Source: G963422705 sp963422705
GTDB lineage: Bacteria > Poribacteria > WGA-4E > WGA-3G
Length of the DNA stretch: 64,000 nucleotides
Direction: 5' to 3'
NCBI GenBank assembly: GCA_963422705.1
Contig: OY730443.1
Span: 2,790,001 to 2,854,000, forward strand
Made by a program: the position numbers and the translations under genes. Below are positions 35,381 to 42,532 of this stretch, in pieces (position 1 is the first letter of the stretch; each line of letters begins with the position of its first letter). The notes beneath the pieces are model-generated. The model was not told where the DNA came from and ran no database searches. It saw only the letters and a list, made by a program, of their open reading frames with translations.

Positions 35381-35803
35381 ATGAACAGCTCAGATGTCCG
35401 ATGGATTCAGCGCGCAGACAGTTTTGCACGCGCTTTTTCTAGACTGAAAAATGCCGTCGAATTGGCAAAGCAACGCCAACTCTCCGATTTAGAATCCCAA
35501 GGAGTGATACAAGGTTTTGAATATACGCACGAACTCGCGTGGAAGACTATGAAAAACTTCTTGGAGGCACAAGGCACACAGACGTTTTACGGCTCCCGTG
35601 ATACGACACGCGCGGCTTTTAGAATGGGACTCCTTGAAAATGGAGAAAACTGGATGGACATGATTGAAAAATGCAACTTAACCTCGCATACTTATGATGA
35701 AGCAACCGCAAACGAGGTTGTCGAGGCCATTCTTGAACGCTACTTTGTCGAATTTGAAGCATTGTTAGAGAGATTGGCGCAACTCAAGCAACGGAAATCA
35801 TGA
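35381..35803 (+). CDS. HI0074-family nucleotidyltransferase substrate-binding protein
   Basis: From ATG at 35381 the product is 140 residues, a four-helix protein with RLKNAVELAKQRQLSD, VIQGFEYTHELAWKTMKNFL near residue 45, and SRDTTRAAFRMGLL, the pattern of the HI0074 family. These partner small MNT nucleotidyltransferases, as in HepT/MntA-like pairs. Its stop overlaps the start of the MNT gene by 4 bases. It may be an antitoxin/toxin-like partner; no activity is proven by sequence. Confidence 0.8.
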   Translation: MNSSDVRWIQRADSFARAFSRLKNAVELAKQRQLSDLESQGVIQGFEYTHELAWKTMKNFLEAQGTQTFYGSRDTTRAAFRMGLLENGENWMDMIEKCNLTSHTYDEATANEVVEAILERYFVEFEALLERLAQLKQRKS

Positions 35804-36114
35804 TGAAATACGGGTTATCGCCACGAACACTCCAGAAAATTCACGATGTTTTCAGACGGTACCCAGAGGTAGACACGGCAGTCCTATACGGTTCTCGCGC
35901 CAAAGGTACCTATAAAAACGGCTCCGACATTGACTTGACACTATACGGAACGCCGGCGTTGACACATCGCGTCGTTGCGAGAATCGCCACTGACTTGGAC
36001 GAGCAACTTTTGCCTTATACCATCGATTTGTCTATTTTCAGAAATCTCAGCAACCCCGCAATGACTCAGCAAATTCAACGGGATGGAGTGGCACTCTACA
36101 AAAAAGGTTCCTAA
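35800..36114 (+). CDS. MNT-type minimal nucleotidyltransferase (HI0073 family)
   Basis: The 104-residue protein has the nucleotidyltransferase signature LYGSRAKGTYKNGSDIDL near residue 29 with both catalytic aspartates, and a later IDLSIF aspartate. It overlaps the HI0074-type gene. Such pairs often behave as toxin-antitoxin modules in which the MNT modifies its partner. The pair sits inside the thiamine operon, between thiS and thiG. Confidence 0.85.
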   Translation: MMKYGLSPRTLQKIHDVFRRYPEVDTAVLYGSRAKGTYKNGSDIDLTLYGTPALTHRVVARIATDLDEQLLPYTIDLSIFRNLSNPAMTQQIQRDGVALYKKGS

Positions 36115-36136
36115 CCCGCCGGTATGGAGAAAATAG

Positions 36137-36904
36137 ATGGAAAAATTCAAAATTGCGGATAAAAACTATGACTCCAGACTGTTAATCGGGACAGCAGGAT
36201 ATCCGAATTTTCATGTGATGACACAGTCGGTTGAGGCAAGCGGGGCGCAAATCGCCACGGTGGCAATACGCCGCGTCAAATTTACAGAACCCCTCGGTGA
36301 AAATGTATTCGCGTTGCTCCGAACGCGCGATATCACCATTCTTCCAAACACCGCAGGCTGTTTTACCGCGAAGGACGCTATTCTCACTGCACACCTCGCA
36401 CGCGAAGCGTTGGAGACAACCCTCATTAAATTGGAAGTCATCGGCGATGAACAGACGTTATTTCCAGATGTGGAGCAGCTTCTTACTGCCGTAGTCACTT
36501 TGGTTAAAGACGGATTTACCGTACTCCCCTACTGCAACGATGACCCGGTTACATGTCAGAAATTAGAAGCGCTCGGCTGTGCAGCCGTGATGCCCCTCGG
36601 GGCACCCATCGGCTCCGGGATGGGAATCCAGAACCCTTACAACATACAGATTATCCGGGATAGCGTACAGGTACCACTTATCGTCGATGCGGGGGTTGGC
36701 ACCGCATCAGACGCCGCTATTGCGATGGAGCTCGGATGCGATGGCGTGCTCCTCAATACCGCCATCGCAAAAGCACACCGCCCCGTGTTAATGGCAACAG
36801 CGATGAAAAAGGCGATTGAAGCCGGCAGAGCCGCATTTTTAGCCGGACGAATCCCGCGAAAACGTTACGCAACCGCTTCAAGCCCACAAGACGGAATCAT
36901 TTAA
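36137..36904 (+). CDS. thiG: Thiazole synthase ThiG
   Basis: The 255-residue barrel has LIGTAGYPN near residue 16, LPNTAGCFTAKDAILTA near 72, the catalytic-lysine strand LIKLEVIGD near 97, and the phosphate-binding VDAGVGTASDAAIAMELG near 188. ThiG condenses DXP, dehydroglycine and ThiS thiocarboxylate into the thiazole phosphate. It is separated from thiS by the MNT pair but lies on the same strand with only 22 bp to the preceding gene. Confidence 0.95.
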   Translation: MEKFKIADKNYDSRLLIGTAGYPNFHVMTQSVEASGAQIATVAIRRVKFTEPLGENVFALLRTRDITILPNTAGCFTAKDAILTAHLAREALETTLIKLEVIGDEQTLFPDVEQLLTAVVTLVKDGFTVLPYCNDDPVTCQKLEALGCAAVMPLGAPIGSGMGIQNPYNIQIIRDSVQVPLIVDAGVGTASDAAIAMELGCDGVLLNTAIAKAHRPVLMATAMKKAIEAGRAAFLAGRIPRKRYATASSPQDGII

Positions 36905-36996
36905 TCGGAGACACCCTATGAAAAAAAATCTCATGAAATGATGGCGTCACGTACGTATCCGCAAAAATCGCATCGTCTTGGACTTCTGCGTCCATA

Positions 36997-37139
36997 GTAG
37001 TCAAGGCACCCACTGCCTAAAGGCAGGGGCTTGTGCTTCGTAGCGACTGCGGTTTTCCAAGCGTCCACCGTCTTACTGTTGCTCCACAGAGGGAACACAA
37101 GCTGCCCTCAAAATATTAAGCGCCGCGTTGATGTCACGG
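36997..37139 (-). pseudogene. tnpB 3' end and right end of a TnpB element (orphan)
   Basis: The minus strand encodes the last 21 codons of a TnpB (RDINAALNILRAACVPSVEQ) and continues into a non-coding tail with the CTGCC-TAAA-GGCAG hairpin. The last 45 bp are almost identical to the right end of the tnpB element at 55433. The rest of that tnpB is missing. Its left edge, where a reRNA guide would start, abuts unrelated DNA at 36996; its other edge lies at the stop codon of the propeller gene. Confidence 0.8.
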
Positions 37140-38126
37140 CTAAGGATTAATTTTTATTTTGCCCCATAGGGTTGTTTTTTTTTCTTTCGGCAAAACATCA
37201 AGTGCTCCCTGAACCCAGTGTACTGAGTAGTTCATGCCTGGGAGATGTGTGAGTTGTGTCATCGTGTTGCTGGGAATATTATACCGGTAGATGTTGATGT
37301 TTCCGTGCTCTTGGTTTTTGATACCGACTTCATCCGCGGCGAGGATGAGCGTTTTCCCGTCATCCATCCAGACAGCACTTTGGAAACGCCAGTCTTTTGA
37401 GACCGGTAAGGGGGCCTGTGTCTTTAGATTCAAATTATAAATGTAGATGGTATTCGAGAGTGGGAGTAGCTGCGCTGTATATCTCGTTTCAATATAGAGG
37501 AGAGAACGTCCATCGGGCGCCCATTTCGGATTGAAACGATAAATAACGGGTTCTTGCGCGTTTTTTGGGGGCGGAAGCGGGCGTTTTTGGTTTTTACCGT
37601 CAGCTGTCATCGTATAAATTTCACCGCCTATTTCACAGGCAATTGTTCTCGTGTCGGGCGACCAATCGGGTTCATTTATATCTTTATCTATGAACATTTC
37701 GATGTCAAGGGTTTCTAAATCTATGGTATAGAGGCTACCGGTCCCATCTTGGACACGTCCGAAGGAAAGGCGTCTGCCTTCTGGCAAAAAGATCGGGTAG
37801 AACTCTATATCCGGGTGCTGTGTCAGACGTTGTTCGTTGCTACCGTCGGCATCTACAATAAAAATGTTGCTGACTTGTCGACGTTCGATACGCGGAAACG
37901 ATCTTGCAAAGGCAATGCGTTTTCCATCGGGGGACCAGTATGGACGCCCTTCGTCCTCTGGTGTATGGGTTATCTGTTGGAGGTTAGAGCCGTCATCGTT
38001 CATGACGAAGATTTCCAGGTTCTTCGCTTCTTCTGGAATTCTACCGCCAGAAAAGACAATTTTGGCTTCCGCGAAGGTGACAAGTAGGAGCGCTGTGAGA
38101 CACGCGGCGAACAGTTTATTTTTCAT
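37140..38126 (-). CDS. TolB-like beta-propeller protein, secreted
   Basis: From ATG at 38126 (GGAG upstream) the product is 328 residues: a signal peptide (LTALLLVTFAEA) and several PD40/TolB-type blades (GRPYWSPDGKRIAFARSF, NEPDWSPDTRTIACEIGG, FNPKWAPDGRSLLYIET). It would sit in the periplasm or outside the cell as a binding scaffold. Its stop codon CTA/TAG at 37140 is formed at the junction with the tnpB remnant, so the native C terminus may have been altered. It is the last gene of cluster D. Confidence 0.8.
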   Translation of the reverse strand: MKNKLFAACLTALLLVTFAEAKIVFSGGRIPEEAKNLEIFVMNDDGSNLQQITHTPEDEGRPYWSPDGKRIAFARSFPRIERRQVSNIFIVDADGSNEQRLTQHPDIEFYPIFLPEGRRLSFGRVQDGTGSLYTIDLETLDIEMFIDKDINEPDWSPDTRTIACEIGGEIYTMTADGKNQKRPLPPPKNAQEPVIYRFNPKWAPDGRSLLYIETRYTAQLLPLSNTIYIYNLNLKTQAPLPVSKDWRFQSAVWMDDGKTLILAADEVGIKNQEHGNINIYRYNIPSNTMTQLTHLPGMNYSVHWVQGALDVLPKEKKTTLWGKIKINP

Positions 38127-38329
38127 GAGAACATCTCCATTGGGATATGAGGATGGAATGCGGGTATACAACACCCGCATTCGTCTGGTGAAGTTTACTG
38201 AGCCCGAAAGCTCACGGTTTCTTGAGCAGTCCAACTGTCCTGTCTTTTGCTCTTACCGCCCTGTCTATTCTTAATGCGGGTTATGGCAGAGATATGGGTA
38301 TACCCCCGCATACCGTATCTTCTCCCTCA

Positions 38330-38437
38330 GATCAAGGCGATCTTGAAGAAGTTGTGGGAGTTCAATCCGGATTTCTGCAAGGTGTTCGGCAGCCAAGGCG
38401 GCTGATGCATCAGCTTCTGCATCGGCTTCTGTGTTTA
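38330..38437. repeat. Duplicate of part of the 39665-40336 gene
   Basis: This 108-bp block repeats 39895-40015 almost exactly, with one 12-bp unit (CTTCTGCATCAG) fewer. It encodes part of the EADAEA linker and following helix but is not in a gene here, so it is a partial duplication left between two genes. Confidence 0.8.
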
Positions 38438-38470
38438 TGCGTAGCGTTGGCAGAAAACGAGCGTTCTGTT

Positions 38471-39622
38471 TTATTGAGAGGGCTGTTTCAATTCGCGATA
38501 GGGGCGGAACTTGGCAACTCCGTAATCAAAAACGGGGGTGTCTTCAGGAACGGCTAATTGGAATTGGTTAGAGACATCAACGTTGAGTTCAAACGAGACG
38601 GCTTGAAGTGTCGTCTTCATGATAAGGTTGCCCTTCTGTTGTCGGACGCCCGGTAACAAAGGGTGAGTGGTTTGCTCAATGTTTTCCGGGAACCATACTC
38701 CCGGTAGATATTCTCTATAGTGGACCTGGCGCTCCGTAATATAATGCTCCCCCTCTTTGAAAGGGAGAAACTCGATTTCCTCTTGAGCCTCAACTATTGT
38801 TTGTAGTTTCACTAAGCGGAACCCCTTCTCTGGGGATATCCAGAGTTTTAGGCTTTTTTCATGTGGATGCTTTATACGGACGAGGTATGTCTCTTCACCG
38901 TTGAGCATTTCTGTTTGCAGAAGGTCGGTTTCATTATCTTCAAGGACTTTCCAGAGGGGGGTCATGAGGTAGCTGCTTGGGGTTGCCGATCCGTAGTTCA
39001 TCCAGTATCTCGGATCTAAATGTGCGTGTATCACACATCCCGGGCGAACAACATACTCAAGGTGCGTTTCATAAAACGAGAAGTATTCTTCAGTGTAGTA
39101 GATGTAGTAGCTTTGCCCCGTTACATTATCAATCATTTTGGAATAGGAGCTTCCTTCGTCGGCTTCGATGCGAAAATCCTCAGATATGTGGCAGTCGTGA
39201 GCATCAAACTGCTGTCTGACGGGATAAGGAAGTTCCGGATCCTCTTTGTTGAGATGTTCGTAGTCGGTGGGCGAAATACCTACACTAAAGATCTCCGCCT
39301 TGCGTTCATGGACCTCCCATTGTCTTTCGCCATCGTAAATCTCCGATAAGATACTGCTTTTGGAAGAGTCGACTCTGACTTGTGCGTCTTCAAAGGTAGA
39401 GCCATCAAATGTGAAATCGTATTCGCGTTTCTCCTCTATTGTTCCCAGAGCGTGGTTATAGACAAATGTTCCCCTTCCAGAGGTTGCTGCTGCATCAAAA
39501 TGCTTAATGCCTGCGATGAGGATTTGTAAGTCAAGATCCGGTGATGCCGCTGCAACAGATATATGGAAATTTCCTATCAAGAACAGCAGCAAAAAAAGTG
39601 AGATGAATATTCTTTTTTTCAT
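38471..39622 (-). CDS. Secreted LolA-like (outer-membrane lipoprotein-sorting fold) protein
   Basis: The 383-residue product has a signal peptide (LFLLLFLIGNFHISVAAA) and a chain of beta strands like the LolA/LppX fold: GRGTFVYNHALGTIEEKREY, YDGERQWEVH, LVRIKHPHEKSLKLWISPEK and a C-terminal VPEDTPVFDY. Such proteins often bind lipids or lipoproteins. It follows the membrane-anchored gene at 39665 in cluster D. Family assignment is by pattern and moderate. Confidence 0.6.
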   Translation of the reverse strand: MKKRIFISLFLLLFLIGNFHISVAAASPDLDLQILIAGIKHFDAAATSGRGTFVYNHALGTIEEKREYDFTFDGSTFEDAQVRVDSSKSSILSEIYDGERQWEVHERKAEIFSVGISPTDYEHLNKEDPELPYPVRQQFDAHDCHISEDFRIEADEGSSYSKMIDNVTGQSYYIYYTEEYFSFYETHLEYVVRPGCVIHAHLDPRYWMNYGSATPSSYLMTPLWKVLEDNETDLLQTEMLNGEETYLVRIKHPHEKSLKLWISPEKGFRLVKLQTIVEAQEEIEFLPFKEGEHYITERQVHYREYLPGVWFPENIEQTTHPLLPGVRQQKGNLIMKTTLQAVSFELNVDVSNQFQLAVPEDTPVFDYGVAKFRPYRELKQPSQ

Positions 39623-39664
39623 TTCAAATCCCTTGTTGAAATGTGAGGGACTTTGGAGTCCTCG

Positions 39665-40336
39665 TTACTCCACGGCTTTTTGGAAGCCCATGTGGTTTAG
39701 TTGTAAGAGTTCGTAAAATTCTCCGCCTGGTTGAAAGGGTGAAAAATCACCTTCGGAATACATAATATAGTCATTCCCCAACTCAAAGATTGTCCTTCGA
39801 AGTTGAACTGCTTCCTCGTCAAGTTTGTCTCTGAGAGGCGAAAGTTCTGGGGGTGCCCCATTAGATGGGGCGAGTTCTTCAACACGTTCCAACAGATCAA
39901 GGCGATCTTGAAGAAGTTGTGGGAGTTCAATCCGGATTTCTGCAAGGTATTCGGCAGCCAAGGCGGCTTCTGCATCAGCTTCTGCATCAGCTTCTGCATC
40001 GGCTTCTGTGTTTAGATGAGAGCCCGTTGTGGTGTCTACATCTGCGGGTAGTAGTTCGTCCTGAGTGAATGTATCTGTGGTATCAGTTTCCGTGTCCTGT
40101 GAAAAATCTCTATGTTCCCAATCCACTGGAGGGTCGGTTTCCGCGGACACACTGTCGGACCTTAGGGGATACGCTGGAACCTCCGGTGTGCGGTGTTGCG
40201 GAAACGCTACGGCTTTATACACCTTTATCACAGCTTGTTGTTGATTTGCTCGGTGAACCACAACTCCGAGGAATATCGCTGCACAAAAGGTTAATATTGA
40301 GCATATCCAGAACCACTTTGATTTTAGAAGTACCAT
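39665..40336 (-). CDS. Single-pass membrane protein with EADA tandem-repeat linker
   Basis: ATG at 40336 is preferred because GAGG lies 7 bases upstream. The 223-residue product has a membrane segment (residues about 8-26), an acidic linker with the four-residue unit EADA repeated three times (12-bp DNA repeats), and a helical domain (IELPQLLQDRLDLLERVEEL). A 108-bp fragment of this gene is duplicated at 38330. Same architecture as the anchored proteins in the other clusters. Function unknown. Confidence 0.6.
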   Translation of the reverse strand: MVLLKSKWFWICSILTFCAAIFLGVVVHRANQQQAVIKVYKAVAFPQHRTPEVPAYPLRSDSVSAETDPPVDWEHRDFSQDTETDTTDTFTQDELLPADVDTTTGSHLNTEADAEADAEADAEAALAAEYLAEIRIELPQLLQDRLDLLERVEELAPSNGAPPELSPLRDKLDEEAVQLRRTIFELGNDYIMYSEGDFSPFQPGGEFYELLQLNHMGFQKAVE

Positions 40337-40527
40337 CGAAACCTCTTTTTTCAATGTTGTTTTTCCCCATTACATTTTCTGGTACTGTCACCACCAGCAC
40401 CGTGGGCATCGGCAGTCCTGCCCCAAAAGCCGAGCAGCGTGGTGGATGTGTAGAACAATCGCAACACCGGCTTGCCGATGAAAATGTGTATACATTCTAT
40501 ACTGTTGGTGCAGCTCGGCAAAACTTT

Positions 40528-41763
40528 TCATCTCTGCGAAACTCTCGACACTGCTAACACACAGGCGTAGTCTTGCCCAATCGCTATGCTTACCGGACGG
40601 CTTGTCTGAAGGGGTGTGAGAGATAAAAGTCGGTGGATCTCGCCTTGACGTTTTTTTTCTATACTCACAACGCTGAAAATAGCAAAGAACCCTTTTGCGT
40701 GAACAACGGAGAGAAACGCGTCCGAAATGTAAAAATCTGTGACAGGGCCCATGAACCGTTTTGCGTCGATATCTATTGTCTCACTTGAGGTATCTTCGGC
40801 GATTTGCTGCATCTCGCCGAGTTCTCCTACGCGGTATGCAAGTGTCGGTTTTCGGCGCGTGAGATGCTTCTCCCCTATTGTCGCCAGATGCTTCCGATAC
40901 TCCCTATCCATGTTGTAGTAGCTCACGCTTGTACTTATCTTGTGATCATCGCGTCTGCATGCATCGTAAATCTGTATATCGGTTGTCGGGTTTTTCAGAC
41001 GCTCCACTCCCAGAAACTCAGACGATGCGCGGACTTTTTCATCTTGACTGCTCCGGAGTTGTAAAAACCCGTTGCCAGACAGGAGCGGGAGCGTGAGACC
41101 GCTCGGGAGCATGTTTGAAGTCGAGAGGGGAATCTGTTCTATCTCAGCACCGCCGACTTTCGGGCTTAGCAGCCACCAGCGTTTCTCCAGCTTTACGGCT
41201 TTGATGAGTTGTGCCTGTCCGCGAGGCACGGAAAAGATATACAGAGAGTCGTTCTCTCCGATAACATAGAGGTGCCTGTCATGAACATCGATGGCTTTGA
41301 TGGCATGTCTATACGGTAAATGCGCTGTCGATTGCAGCACGGGAGACGAGGGATGCGAGATATCTACCAGATGAAACGTTTCTCTCGTTTCGACGACGAG
41401 ATAGTTTCCAGAGGAAAGCACTTTGCCGAGTTCATCAGCAAACGCAAGAGTTGTCAAATAAACAGGACGCTGCGGGATAGAAAGATCTATAACGTGCAAA
41501 TGTCTTTCTGTCGTGAGATACGCATGTTTTTCTACGAGGACAACGGTGTTGTCGGATTTGACACGAAATGGTAGTCGGATAGAAGCAGCGAGTGTCGGAT
41601 ATTCTGGATCCTCCGTCTCCATCACTGTGAAGAGGGTCTCTTGTGGTGTTGCGGCGGTAACCATCATTGGGGATTGCCGATCCCCTTTTATGCTGCACCC
41701 AAGGGGGACAAGTGTGAGGAGCGTTAAACTGAAAAAAAATGTGGCGGCAAAAGCGTTTTTCAT
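40528..41763 (-). CDS. LVIVD-type beta-propeller lipoprotein
   Basis: The 411-residue product has a lipoprotein signal (LTLVPLGC) and propeller repeats with LHVIDLSIPQRPVYLTTL and FHLVDISHPSSPVLQST, the LVIVD/choice-of-anchor pattern. It is the first gene behind the tandem rrn-type promoters at 41937-42079, with a leader of about 170 nt. It probably forms a surface-bound scaffold. The C terminus VSRVSQR may be altered, since the next 170 bp look like leftover coding sequence. Confidence 0.65.
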   Translation of the reverse strand: MKNAFAATFFFSLTLLTLVPLGCSIKGDRQSPMMVTAATPQETLFTVMETEDPEYPTLAASIRLPFRVKSDNTVVLVEKHAYLTTERHLHVIDLSIPQRPVYLTTLAFADELGKVLSSGNYLVVETRETFHLVDISHPSSPVLQSTAHLPYRHAIKAIDVHDRHLYVIGENDSLYIFSVPRGQAQLIKAVKLEKRWWLLSPKVGGAEIEQIPLSTSNMLPSGLTLPLLSGNGFLQLRSSQDEKVRASSEFLGVERLKNPTTDIQIYDACRRDDHKISTSVSYYNMDREYRKHLATIGEKHLTRRKPTLAYRVGELGEMQQIAEDTSSETIDIDAKRFMGPVTDFYISDAFLSVVHAKGFFAIFSVVSIEKKRQGEIHRLLSLTPLQTSRPVSIAIGQDYACVLAVSRVSQR

Positions 41764-41936
41764 TACTGTTGCTCCTGTGGAACTGTGTCCGGAGATGTTT
41801 TTGTGTGAAAAGTTTTCGGGAAATAAACAGAGAAATCAAACGCAGGACTATTTTCGGTGGTGTGGCACGTCAGGCATTTCGCCTGCGTCACCCGTCCATA
41901 CCACGGTGATGTTTCTTTTGAAAAAAGGTTATCCTA

Positions 41937-41965
41937 ATTATACCCGACAAAAAGGCCTTTGTCAA
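41937..41965 (-). promoter_or_regulatory. rrn-type promoter P2, copy D
   Basis: Minus-strand TTGACA and TATAAT, 17-bp spacer, both perfect. It points at the LVIVD lipoprotein gene. The surrounding 190 bp match copies B and C. Confidence 0.85.
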
Positions 41966-42050
41966 ACATAAAAATTCTTTCTGTCGTTTATCATAAAATA
42001 AAAGTGTTTTTCTGTAAAGAAAAAAACACATATTTCTTTCAATAGACAGA

Positions 42051-42079
42051 ATTATCTGTTTTTTCACGTTTCTTGTCAA
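42051..42079 (-). promoter_or_regulatory. rrn-type promoter P1, copy D
   Basis: Minus-strand TTGACA-N17-GATAAT, about 114 bp upstream of P2. Copies B and C have TATAAT here. Confidence 0.75.
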
Positions 42080-42089
42080 AAAAAATAAG

Positions 42090-42285
42090 GGAATCAACCC
42101 CTCGTTTACAGTAAGGACTAGCGAGGTATCTAATCCCGGTTGCTCCCCAAACTTTCGCGCATGAGCGTCAGTCTTAGACCAGAAAGCCGCCTTCGCCACA
42201 GGTATTCTATATGATATCTAAGCATTCCACCGCTACACCATACATTCCACTTTCCTCTTCTAGACTCAAGAAAAGCAGTATCATA
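42090..42285 (-). rRNA. 16S rRNA shard (about E. coli 640-835)
   Basis: The minus strand reads TTGAGTCTAGAAGAGGAAAG, GGTGTAGCGGTGGAATGC, GGCGAAGGCGGCTTTCTGG and GGATTAGATACC, the central 16S region. It ends in a T-run that leads straight into the rrn-type promoter P1. The other end joins a protein-coding remnant. It is not part of an intact rRNA gene. Confidence 0.85.
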
Positions 42286-42530
42286 TTTGTTTTCGGTGTT
42301 AGAAATATCGGGCGACAGGCGGCACCGACAACACGGAATCCGCGAATCAGACAGAACCCTACGTTCAGAAGCGCGAGCGGAAAACTCACGGCTCGGAAAA
42401 TCGGGACATCGAAAACGCTCAGACTTGCGGTGAAGATTAGTGCAACGTCGAAGCCAACGTGTCGACGAAAAAGGGCGATAACCCTGAAACTCTAGAACAG
42501 GCGCGTCAGTGTGATAATGTTTGCTAACAT
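42286..42530 (-). pseudogene. Possible CDP-alcohol phosphatidyltransferase remnant
   Basis: ATG at 42530, 2 bp after the STT3 stop, opens MLANIITLTRLF, the usual N terminus of PgsA-like enzymes. TAG follows at codon 13, and the rest of the frame is membrane-like but scrambled until it merges with the 16S shard. A truncated gene is the simplest reading; the family is inferred from few residues. Confidence 0.35.
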
Positions 42531-42532
42531 GT

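Noticed and set aside
36905..36996. Start of another gene after thiG (ATGAAAAAAAATCTC)
   Set aside because: It stops after a few codons and the sequence is then cut by the tnpB remnant; at most a lost gene start.
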